This document shows positions 13,984-20,478 of a stretch of DNA of 20,630 nucleotides, one piece after another. The translations under genes and the position numbers were made by a program. The stretch is from a virus. The DNA lies in the IMG/VR virus record IMGVR_UViG_3300013099_000111, positions 1-20,630 of that record, one strand, 5' to 3'. How positions within the stretch are numbered: the first letter of the stretch is position 1; each line of letters opens with the position of its first letter. A model generated the notes under the pieces. It was not told the origin of the DNA. It saw nothing but the letters and a program-made list of their open reading frames with translations, and ran no database searches.

Positions 13984-14518
13984 TTCCACGGTATTAGACG
14001 ATAGAACACTGTGTTACGATGGTGATTCTATCGTGGAACCTGACACCTTAATAGAATTGGTGTTAGATGGTAAACCCATAGGCGATGTTTATGTTTCTAA
14101 AATAACACCTGACATTGAAAAATATAATAACATGTTAACCAAACGCATCGAAGTTAAAACCTTTGAGAAAGAGTTGGACTTCGACTGGAACATTCCAGAA
14201 GAATATCTTAGCATCGACCTTGACAATTATGTTATCGACAAGTTTAACGAACAATCTTATAACACTACTAACGGTGAATGGGAAAAACGTTTAGCACGAG
14301 TAATGTACGAATTAACTTATTTCAATCTACCCGAACATCTGAACTTCATTAGAACATTAATATATGTTAATGATGAAATGGAAAAGAATAATATTGTTAA
14401 AGGGGTTGGACGTGGTAGCTCCGTAGCGTCATACGTTTTATACCTTATAGGAACACACCATATTGATTCTTATAAATACGGCTTAGAGTTTCATGAATTT
14501 ATAAAAATAGAGGACTAA
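13976..14518 (+). CDS. Stand-alone DNA polymerase III alpha-like domain
   Basis: 180 aa from a TTG at 13976 that follows GGTGA by five bases. The frame is open further upstream, with a GTG and an ATG at 13925/13928 as alternatives, but those would overlap the previous gene by over 50 bases. The C-terminus NIVKGVGRGSSVASYVLYLI followed by GTHHIDSYKYGLEFHEFI matches the C-family polymerase motif PxRGSSAGSLVAYALGITDIDPLxYxLxFERFL. The N-terminal part resembles short Pol III alpha-like proteins known from other T4-related phages. The protein ends before the PDFDxDF catalytic aspartates, so it cannot polymerise by itself. The setting with clamp loader genes suggests a replication-associated accessory role; what it does is unknown. 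Confidence 0.72.
   Translation: MFNSTVLDDRTLCYDGDSIVEPDTLIELVLDGKPIGDVYVSKITPDIEKYNNMLTKRIEVKTFEKELDFDWNIPEEYLSIDLDNYVIDKFNEQSYNTTNGEWEKRLARVMYELTYFNLPEHLNFIRTLIYVNDEMEKNNIVKGVGRGSSVASYVLYLIGTHHIDSYKYGLEFHEFIKIED
14471..14478 (+). promoter_or_regulatory. Possible intragenic late promoter (TATAAATA)
   Basis: An exact TATAAATA lies inside the Pol III alpha-like gene, 42 bases before the ATG at 14521. The spacing is longer than at other late boxes, so chance occurrence in AT-rich coding DNA is quite possible. Confidence 0.3.
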
Positions 14519-14520
14519 CG

Positions 14521-14802
14521 ATGCCAAAAATAGTAAGGTCAATCAAAGGTGATATGGTAGATTTTGATTTATTAAAAATCAAACAAGAAATGAAATCCGC
14601 ACCATCACCTTTAGAAGTGACAGAAAGACGTAACTACATTGATAACAAATTACAACGTAGAATTCGTAGAGCTAAAGAAGAATTACAAAAAACTGGAACC
14701 AAACCTAAAAATGGTCTAGTGGATACTTCTACACCTAAAGAAGTAGTTGATAAACCTAAAGAAACTGTTAGAAGCATTAAAAAAGGCACAACCAATGATT
14801 AA
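14521..14802 (+). CDS. Conserved small basic phage protein (93 aa), function unknown
   Basis: It starts two bases after the Pol III alpha-like gene with a good ribosome binding site, AGAGGA (14509-14514). The N-terminal half, PKIVRSIKGDMVDFDLLKIK followed by QEMKSAPSP, and a basic helix ERRNYIDNKLQRRIRRAKEE, resemble a family common in large phages (PKxVRSxKGxxVDFDLLKIKxQ). The C-terminal half is Lys/Thr/Pro-rich and probably disordered. There are no cysteines or catalytic motifs. High positive charge could mean nucleic acid binding or a role in head assembly; neither is shown. It overlaps the co-chaperonin start by eight bases, so the two are probably translated together. Confidence 0.65.
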   Translation: MPKIVRSIKGDMVDFDLLKIKQEMKSAPSPLEVTERRNYIDNKLQRRIRRAKEELQKTGTKPKNGLVDTSTPKEVVDKPKETVRSIKKGTTND

Positions 14803-15112
14803 ACCCTTACGAAATAAAATTATGTTCCAGTTCTTGTCTGATATAGATACAAGAACTTCTCTCTTCAAAGAAGAAACGGATTCTGGAATTATAGTTTTAT
14901 CAACACCTGAACATTCGACTGAATCGCCTCGTTGGGGGAAGATTACTGCGTTAGGTGTTGAAGTGTGTCCAGAAATCACGATGGATACCTATATTTTAAT
15001 CGCTCCTATGATGTGGACTGAGAAAGTTATTCACAACGATGTTGAGTTATGGCAAACAGAAGATACCCACGTTATGGCTGTATCTGACACGTTACCAGAC
15101 ACAGGATTCTAA
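14795..15112 (+). CDS. GroES / T4 gp31-like co-chaperonin
   Basis: 105 aa from the ATG at 14795 (AAAAGG upstream). A start 48 bases earlier is in frame but lies deep within the preceding gene. The layout follows GroES: N-terminal IKPLRNKIMFQF strand, a mobile-loop-like TDSGIIVLST (compare SAGGIVLTG in GroES and ESGLIIGK in gp31), then WGKITALGVEV, MDTYILIAPMMW, and a C-terminal THVMAVSD strand (like ESDILAIVE). T4 gp31 replaces host GroES on GroEL to fold the large capsid protein gp23. Here the hydrophobic IVL tripeptide that contacts GroEL is present. The gene lies in an early-type operon, so it would be ready before capsid protein is made. Family assignment is secure by pattern; which client it serves is inferred. 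Confidence 0.82.
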   Translation: MIKPLRNKIMFQFLSDIDTRTSLFKEETDSGIIVLSTPEHSTESPRWGKITALGVEVCPEITMDTYILIAPMMWTEKVIHNDVELWQTEDTHVMAVSDTLPDTGF

Positions 15113-15372
15113 TGCCTGAACTGTGTACACTATTAACCGTTAAGTATGTTGCAGACGACGACTCTGGAATGTATACAATGGGCGAAATACATGGAATACC
15201 TAAAGACGATATAAGACTGTATGTAGAATCATACGGTGCTGAACGGTTATTAAGTGTTCTAATTGATATGATACATGAAACAAAATGTGTCGATAACGAG
15301 CAAAAACTAAGAACATCTAAGCTGGAAAAACTTAACTGTGGTCTGAACGGTAGAACGGCTTGTAATATTTAG
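15112..15372 (+). CDS. Small hypothetical phage protein (86 aa)
   Basis: Its ATG shares one base with the co-chaperonin stop (TAATG), implying coupled translation. The N-terminal part PELCTLLTVKYVADDDSG is followed by a helical region (IRLYVESYGAERLLSVLIDM) and then a Lys/Asn-rich tail with three cysteines overall in the second half. No conserved motif is recognised, and the cysteine spacing does not form a clear zinc knuckle. It is the last gene before the internal late promoter at 15373. The operon position and absence of a competing frame support it being real; the function is unknown. Confidence 0.5.
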   Translation: MPELCTLLTVKYVADDDSGMYTMGEIHGIPKDDIRLYVESYGAERLLSVLIDMIHETKCVDNEQKLRTSKLEKLNCGLNGRTACNI

Positions 15373-15380
15373 TATAAATA
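15373..15380 (+). promoter_or_regulatory. T4-type late promoter (TATAAATA) for the coiled-coil membrane protein
   Basis: Exact TATAAATA directly after the TAG of the preceding gene, 21 bases before the ATG at 15402, with AAGGAG (15391-15396) as ribosome binding site. It is an internal late promoter within an otherwise early-type operon. Confidence 0.75.
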
Positions 15381-15401
15381 TACTATTTAAAAGGAGTTTT
15401 T

Positions 15402-16301
15402 ATGGTTTTCATAATACTACTAATACTTAGCGCGTTAACAATATCGGCAACTGCTGGATATTTCTCAATTTATGGTTTAGCTGCTATTTTCACAGGTTCA
15501 TTCTGGTCTATTGTTATAATGGGTTCCAGCTTAGAAGTTGGAAAATTGATGGCGGCATCTTATGTTTATAGATTCTGGGATAAGATAAATTTCTTAATGA
15601 AAACGTATCTCATTTCCGCTATAATAGTCCTAATGTTCATAACCTCTGTAGGAATTTTCGGATTTCTATCAGCATCCTATCAAGAAGATTCCATACCTTT
15701 AGCAGAAATGTCCGGTCTAGTAGATGATTATAAGATCGAACGTACAAAGCTGGAAGCGCGTAAGCAACAAATGGACAACGACATAGCCGCACTACCTAAT
15801 AACTATGTAAGTGGGCGTAAACGTCTTCAAACGATGTATAAAGACGAGTTCACTAAGATTAGAGAACGCTTAGACGTTATAAGCACCGAACTATCTAAAG
15901 TTCAAAAACAAAAAATTGTGCAGGAAAGTCACACAGGTCCAATCATTTATATAGCAAAAGTTATGAACAAAGACGTTGATAACGCTATAAAATATATGAT
16001 CTTTATGATTATGTTTGCATTTGACCCATTAGCATTGGTTCTGGTGCTGGCAACAAACTCCGCTATAAGCGATAGGAAATTACAAAAGGAACGTAAAGAA
16101 CCTATAAAATTAGAACCTGTTGTAGAAAAAGTTATAGAGGAAGTCGAAGACGAAATTGAAATTATCGAAGAAGCTGTTGAAGAAGCAGTCGAAGAGATAA
16201 AAGAATTTGTTGCTCCGATAGAAATATCCCCCGAAATAAAAGCCACTACGGAACAGGTCGCTAAACGAAAAAATCTTATGGAATCTATAAGATCGGTTTA
16301 A
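15402..16301 (+). CDS. Membrane protein with central coiled coil and acidic C-terminal tail
   Basis: 299 aa. Membrane-like stretches lie at about 2-22, 26-50, 68-92 and 196-218. Between the third and fourth is a charged coiled coil (about 105-175: YKIERTKLEARKQQMDND..., RKRLQTMYKDEF...). After the last helix comes a very acidic tail (about 228-265) with repeated VEE/IEE/AVEEAVEE units. From memory this arrangement (GLAAIF..., IMGSSLEVGKLMAASYVYRFW, then FITSVGIFGFLSASY) is conserved in many large phages with unknown function. Starting the gene with its own late promoter and the strongest ribosome binding site in the operon suggests abundant late synthesis. It could act in lysis control, DNA or assembly anchoring at the membrane, or the virion; nothing in the sequence decides. 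Confidence 0.7.
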   Translation: MVFIILLILSALTISATAGYFSIYGLAAIFTGSFWSIVIMGSSLEVGKLMAASYVYRFWDKINFLMKTYLISAIIVLMFITSVGIFGFLSASYQEDSIPLAEMSGLVDDYKIERTKLEARKQQMDNDIAALPNNYVSGRKRLQTMYKDEFTKIRERLDVISTELSKVQKQKIVQESHTGPIIYIAKVMNKDVDNAIKYMIFMIMFAFDPLALVLVLATNSAISDRKLQKERKEPIKLEPVVEKVIEEVEDEIEIIEEAVEEAVEEIKEFVAPIEISPEIKATTEQVAKRKNLMESIRSV

Positions 16302-16355
16302 TGATCTAAGAAATCGTGATACCATGACTCTTTTTACATTAAGGAGTTGTGGTTG

Positions 16356-17291
16356 ATGTCAAATTTATCGACTAAATTGTGGGTTAAGAAATACAAACCT
16401 ACTAACATTAAAGAATATATATTTCAAAACGATAAGCAGAAAAAACTAGTCGAATCTATCATAGAAGAAGATATGGTCGGTCATGCGCTGTTCTCCGGTA
16501 TTCAGGGAACAGGTAAAACTAGTTTATCTGATGTGTTGATACACGAATTGGGTGTTGCAGAATCAGACGTTAAAAGAATTAACTGTTCTGACGAAACTTC
16601 TATTGAAGTTATTCGTAACAAAGTGGTTAACTTCGTATCGTGCATCCCTGACGGTAAATACCGTGTGGTACAGTTGGAAGAGTGCGACTTCTTATCGTTT
16701 AATGCGCAAGCTTCTCTACGTGTTCTATTGGAAGATTATGTAGACCACGCTAAGTTCATTTTAACATGCAACTATATCCACAAAATAATCCCAGCGTTAA
16801 AATCCCGTTGTCAGTATCAATTCGACTTCAAAGCACCTGACAAAAAATCTACTGTTATGAGAGTTATCAAAATTCTCATGGATGAAAAAATAGAATTCGA
16901 TAAGAATTTAATCATGCCATACGTTGATGCGTGTTACCCTGATCTTCGTAAAACTATCCAAACCATCCAACAACATTGCGTTAATGGTGTTCTTCTGGAA
17001 CCATCCAGCGTCGGTGAAGGTGATGATTATAAGTTTAAAATCTTAGAATATCTGGAAAAAAATAACTGGCAAAGTATGCGCGAAATTGTATGCGCTCAGG
17101 TTTCTGATGATGAAATTGTATCGGTTTTTGAATTTCTGTATAAAAATTTAGACAAATGTAAAAAGTTCAAAGAAACGGAAGCGTGGGAACAAGGCATTGT
17201 TATGATTGCTAAGTATCTTAAAAATGATACCACCATAGCAATCAGAGAAATAAATCTTGCTGCATTGTTTATAGAATTGGGTACAATATAA
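16356..17291 (+). CDS. gp44: Clamp loader large subunit, AAA+ ATPase, T4 gp44 / RFC small subunit type
   Basis: 311 aa from the ATG at 16356 (AAGGAG nine bases upstream; a TTG at 16347 is in frame but too close to that site). The N-terminus LSTKLWVKKYKPTNIKEYIF is the RFC 'W..KYRP....D' box. Walker A is GIQGTGKT (48-55). The Walker B region reads VVQLEECD (104-111). Sensor 1 is TCN (137-139), and the SRC motif of clamp loaders is at 150-152 (LKSRCQ). Gp44 forms, with gp62, the ATPase that opens and loads the sliding clamp for replication and late transcription. One oddity: in T4 and RFC proteins the Walker B acidic pair is DE, here Glu-Glu. A gp62-like gene follows two genes downstream. Confidence 0.9.
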   Translation: MSNLSTKLWVKKYKPTNIKEYIFQNDKQKKLVESIIEEDMVGHALFSGIQGTGKTSLSDVLIHELGVAESDVKRINCSDETSIEVIRNKVVNFVSCIPDGKYRVVQLEECDFLSFNAQASLRVLLEDYVDHAKFILTCNYIHKIIPALKSRCQYQFDFKAPDKKSTVMRVIKILMDEKIEFDKNLIMPYVDACYPDLRKTIQTIQQHCVNGVLLEPSSVGEGDDYKFKILEYLEKNNWQSMREIVCAQVSDDEIVSVFEFLYKNLDKCKKFKETEAWEQGIVMIAKYLKNDTTIAIREINLAALFIELGTI

Positions 17292-17653
17292 TGTCTAAAA
17301 ATCGTGTCCCAGAAAATGAAACACAGGACGAAAAGGATAAACGTAAAGAGTGTGAAGCTCTTAACACCTTTTCATCTAAGAAAGAACGTATGGCGTGGGC
17401 TAGATTGCACGAAAAAATGACTAAGATTTTAACAACACTTGAACCTATCGAAGAAGAAATGCGCGAACTTCAAGTTAAACGTGTTGAAATCTTAGATATG
17501 ATACAAGATTTAAGAACCACAATGATAGCGAGTTGTGTCCATCCTATGCACATGCTTGTACATAACGACGATCACATATTATGTAAATTTTGTGAGAGTA
17601 AATTTTCCGTCCCGAATAAAAAGGTAACAGTCAATGGCATCAAAGGAATATAA
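17291..17653 (+). CDS. Coiled-coil plus zinc-motif phage protein (120 aa)
   Basis: Its ATG shares one base with the clamp loader stop (TAATG). Residues 10-75 are charged and helical with coiled-coil character (MTKILTTLEPIEEEMRELQV, KRVEILDMIQDL). Residues about 82-106 hold CVHPMHMLVHNDDHILCKFC, a C-x2-H... C-x2-C set consistent with one zinc site. From memory, similar coiled-coil/zinc proteins lie near clamp loader genes in other large phages, without a known function. It overlaps the gp62-like gene by 20 bases. Wedged between the two clamp loader subunits it may help DNA replication or late transcription, but this is positional inference. The Cys/His motif and overlaps make it a real gene. 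Confidence 0.62.
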   Translation: MSKNRVPENETQDEKDKRKECEALNTFSSKKERMAWARLHEKMTKILTTLEPIEEEMRELQVKRVEILDMIQDLRTTMIASCVHPMHMLVHNDDHILCKFCESKFSVPNKKVTVNGIKGI

Positions 17654-18101
17654 ATTAGATGTCTTTAAGACTCTCGAACACATAGCCAAAAAAGATTATA
17701 AGTTTTGGGATACATTAACAGACGAACAAATTAAAGGGTTTCAACCATTAGTAGTCCAGCAATGGATGTGTGGTGTTGACGACGGGTTGCAAATTTTCTT
17801 AGTAAACACCGTTGTAAACAATGCAGTGTTCCAACTATCTAACCATAAACAATTGTTATTCCAGTTAATGTGCGCGGCTTCCACCACTAAGCAACGTTGC
17901 AAATGGACAAAGAAGAAACCACTTTCTAACTTTCCTAAAGCATTAAAAGTTCTAAGCGAGTATACTGGTGATGCTAAAAAGATATGTAAAGATTATTTTT
18001 TCGCCTATACTAATGAAGAAATTGTATTAATGTGTGAAGAGTTAGGTTATCAGAAAAAGGAAATTGCTGACCTCAAAAGGGAATTGAAAAAACGTGATTA
18101 A
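17634..18101 (+). CDS. gp62: Clamp loader small subunit-like protein, T4 gp62 type
   Basis: 155 aa (T4 gp62 is 187). It has the order I associate with gp62-like proteins of T4-related phages: a start segment with FWDTLTDEQIKGFQPLVVQQ and WMCGVDDGLQIFLVNTVVNN, then HKQLLFQLMCAAS, then a basic RCKWTKKK stretch and a helical C-terminus ending KKEIADLKRELKKRD. The T4 counterpart has ...FMVENALSQF.., NYLMAA.P..KRYGKWAK. and a Lys-rich C-terminus. Gp62 has no ATPase site, which fits the absence of a Walker motif here. Together with the gp44-like subunit two genes upstream it would complete the clamp loader. The evidence is pattern resemblance plus context, so gp62 remains probable rather than certain. 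Confidence 0.62.
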   Translation: MASKEYKLDVFKTLEHIAKKDYKFWDTLTDEQIKGFQPLVVQQWMCGVDDGLQIFLVNTVVNNAVFQLSNHKQLLFQLMCAASTTKQRCKWTKKKPLSNFPKALKVLSEYTGDAKKICKDYFFAYTNEEIVLMCEELGYQKKEIADLKRELKKRD

Positions 18102-18765
18102 ACAATGTGACTACTGTTTTAAAAAATTTAAGATTGCCTCAGCGTTCGAAAAACACGCATGTAAAGAAATGAAACGTGCAAAATACGCTAAAACTATGCA
18201 AGGTAAACGAGCGTATAACTATTTCGTAACATGGGTGAAGGGTAAACATTCATCATCATATGAGCTTGACTATTTCTTAGACTCTAACTATTTTAACAGC
18301 TTTGTGCGTTTCGAAACTTATATACGTGATAGAAATATCCCATCTATAAGCGCGTTCTTGCAGTTCGTATGCTCGAAAAAGCTTACACCTAACACTTGGG
18401 ATAGTGAAATGGTTTATACGGCTTATATCGAATATTTGGACAATTCTAAACCGTTAGATAATGCTATCGCTTCGCTACAAACCTTAAACCGTTTGGCTAC
18501 TAGCTTTAATTGTAACATAAGGGAAGTCTTATATAAGTTATATCCTAACGAGTATATTCATTTGATACAGACAAGACATTTATCACCGTGGCTACTGTTG
18601 AACACTAAAGGCTTTAAAGCGTTCCTAATGTCCGACAATTTGAACCGTGAACAAACGTCTATTATAACAAGTTTGATACCAGAAAACGTCTGGTCATCTA
18701 AAATGAAGAACAATCCTGAGCAACTTACTAAAATTAAAGGATATATAGAAAAGCTTAATCTATAA
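18094..18765 (+). CDS. Zinc-finger phage protein with conserved helical domain, GTG start (223 aa)
   Basis: GTG at 18094, eight bases before the end of the gp62-like gene, with AAAGGGA upstream. Residues 5-23, CDYCFKKFKIASAFEKHAC, form a C-x2-C-x12-H-x-C finger. Then comes a helical region with FVRFETYIRDRNI, LTPNTWDSEMVYTAYIEYLD and SPWLLLNTKGFKAFL, which I recall from zinc-finger proteins of unknown function in large T4-related phages. It carries no nuclease or polymerase motif. It is the last gene of the early-type operon, and the late promoter of the tail fibre gene overlaps its stop codon. Plausible roles are nucleic acid binding during replication or late transcription (T4 uses gp33/gp55 there), but similarity to gp33 or gp55 is not seen. 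Confidence 0.6.
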   Translation: MIKQCDYCFKKFKIASAFEKHACKEMKRAKYAKTMQGKRAYNYFVTWVKGKHSSSYELDYFLDSNYFNSFVRFETYIRDRNIPSISAFLQFVCSKKLTPNTWDSEMVYTAYIEYLDNSKPLDNAIASLQTLNRLATSFNCNIREVLYKLYPNEYIHLIQTRHLSPWLLLNTKGFKAFLMSDNLNREQTSIITSLIPENVWSSKMKNNPEQLTKIKGYIEKLNL

Positions 18766-18768
18766 ATA
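18761..18768 (+). promoter_or_regulatory. T4-type late promoter (TATAAATA) for the tail fibre-like gene
   Basis: Exact TATAAATA, overlapping the last codons of the preceding gene, 31 bases before the ATG at 18800; AAGGA follows as ribosome binding site. Confidence 0.8.
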
Positions 18769-18799
18769 GAGTAAAAGTTATTTTAAGGACGATTCTAAT

Positions 18800-20467
18800 A
18801 TGGCAACTGTTTACTCTATAAATTATACAGATACTAATGAACCAGGTTTCATTATCAACCCGAATCAAATTGACGGAAGTACGGGTTCAAACTCTAACTC
18901 AAGCCTAATACTACATGGTACAGGTCGTTTAAAATATGGTGAAGCGTTAAATGAAAATTTACTTCATCTATTAGAAAACTTCGCAAGCCCTGAACGTGCT
19001 ATGCCATTAGTATCTGCAATACAAAACGCTGATAACAATGGTAGTGTTGGAACACACTTCGTAAGTTATTTCGGTGATACCACAAGCGATTTTATATCAG
19101 GTTTTATTTTCGACATTGGCGGCTCAACTGGTAGTATTAACGATGGAACATATACAACCGTTTCTAGTTCATACGATCAACCTAGCAATCTTACAACTGT
19201 TATTATTGTTGAAGCATTTCCAGACGATCAAGCGGCAACACTAGGTAATGTTGAATATACGATTGTAGAACCAGACCCATCAATGTTATTCCCTCCGTAT
19301 ACTATCGGTCAATTGTGGTTTAACAAAACTGATGATAAATTATACATCTATCGTAACGTTTCGAATACAGCTACAGATATTTTCCAATGGATTTTAGTGG
19401 GTTCCGGTAGTGCTTTCGAAAGTACACCAGAAGAACCTTTACTACCTACTGATGGTATGTTATGGTATGACACTGTTACAGATCAGTTGATGGTTTATAA
19501 TGCTGGAACATTTGATAGTGTTGCAGATCGTTATGTTTTGAAAGCTGGCGATACCATATCTTCTGAATCTGGATTAATAGGTTCGGTAGGGCATACCGAT
19601 GGTGTGTTAAGGTTTACTAATGCTGCTGGAACAAATGGGACGTTATATTTAAACGAAGGACAAGGGCAAATATCAGATGCACCAGATATTAGAGCTGATT
19701 CTGCTATGTCACAATCCTCTGGTACAAGATTTGGAATAAATTTTGATGGTGATAATACTGGAACTGATGATTTTTTTATAACAAAAGGGTCACATTTGGG
19801 TGGTTCTCAAACCGCTTTGCTGTCTGTTGAGAATGATGGTACGTTACATGTTTTTACCGCTGCTTATGAAGCACTATTAACTAACGATAATGATATACCT
19901 AATAAGAAATTTGTTGATGATGCTATCACTGATTTAACTAATTTGGTTACTAGTAATTATGTGTTGATTACTGGTGATACAATGACTGGGGCATTACAAT
20001 TAAATAATAATTCGATTACATTGGGTTCCGGTGATTCAACCATTCATGGTGAAGGTAATTTCGGTTTATTTGTCGATACTACCCCTTCTCTTGATGCTGG
20101 TGGTATATTAATAAAAACTGGTGATAATAATGGTGATGAACACGCTATCGAATTATTAAACTATTTAGGTGAGCGTAAATATTCTTTAAGAGCGACTACT
20201 GGTAATCAAGAAATATATGGCACTACACAATACACTACAGGTGCTCATTTATTTTTAGACCATCCACCAACGGGAACATTAGAAGCTGCAACAAAGGGAT
20301 ATGTTGATGCTTTAAACGGTACAGGTGGTGGTAATTTAGTCCACGCCAATCCAACGGTTCCAGTGAACGGTGACATAAAAGTTACAGGTTCAGGAGCTTC
20401 TTTAGAAATATTTATTTGGGGTAATTCGACTTGGAACAAAATATTCCCTGCACAATATACTCCATAA
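18800..20467 (+). CDS. Tail fibre / virion appendage-like protein
   Basis: 555 aa. The N-terminus (TVYSINYTDTNE.., then RLKYGEALNENLLHLLENFA) is typical of fibre-type proteins in T4-related phages. At least two copies of a fibre repeat follow: GQLWFNKTDDKLYIYRN...W (about 172-200) and GMLWYDTVTDQLMVYNAGTF (about 219-238). Further on are the fibre motifs YVLITGDTMTGALQLNN and KKFVDDAITDL, ATKGYVDALNG, with beta-rich, Gly/Asn/Thr-rich sequence throughout. Fibres recognise the host surface and usually vary at the C-terminus. No chaperone domain or peptidase site is visible at the end. The gene has an exact late promoter. The next gene begins 11 bases after the stop, so they likely share a transcript. 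Whether it is the main fibre or a neck/whisker fibre cannot be told. Confidence 0.8.
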   Translation: MATVYSINYTDTNEPGFIINPNQIDGSTGSNSNSSLILHGTGRLKYGEALNENLLHLLENFASPERAMPLVSAIQNADNNGSVGTHFVSYFGDTTSDFISGFIFDIGGSTGSINDGTYTTVSSSYDQPSNLTTVIIVEAFPDDQAATLGNVEYTIVEPDPSMLFPPYTIGQLWFNKTDDKLYIYRNVSNTATDIFQWILVGSGSAFESTPEEPLLPTDGMLWYDTVTDQLMVYNAGTFDSVADRYVLKAGDTISSESGLIGSVGHTDGVLRFTNAAGTNGTLYLNEGQGQISDAPDIRADSAMSQSSGTRFGINFDGDNTGTDDFFITKGSHLGGSQTALLSVENDGTLHVFTAAYEALLTNDNDIPNKKFVDDAITDLTNLVTSNYVLITGDTMTGALQLNNNSITLGSGDSTIHGEGNFGLFVDTTPSLDAGGILIKTGDNNGDEHAIELLNYLGERKYSLRATTGNQEIYGTTQYTTGAHLFLDHPPTGTLEAATKGYVDALNGTGGGNLVHANPTVPVNGDIKVTGSGASLEIFIWGNSTWNKIFPAQYTP

Positions 20468-20478
20468 CGGAGAATTAA

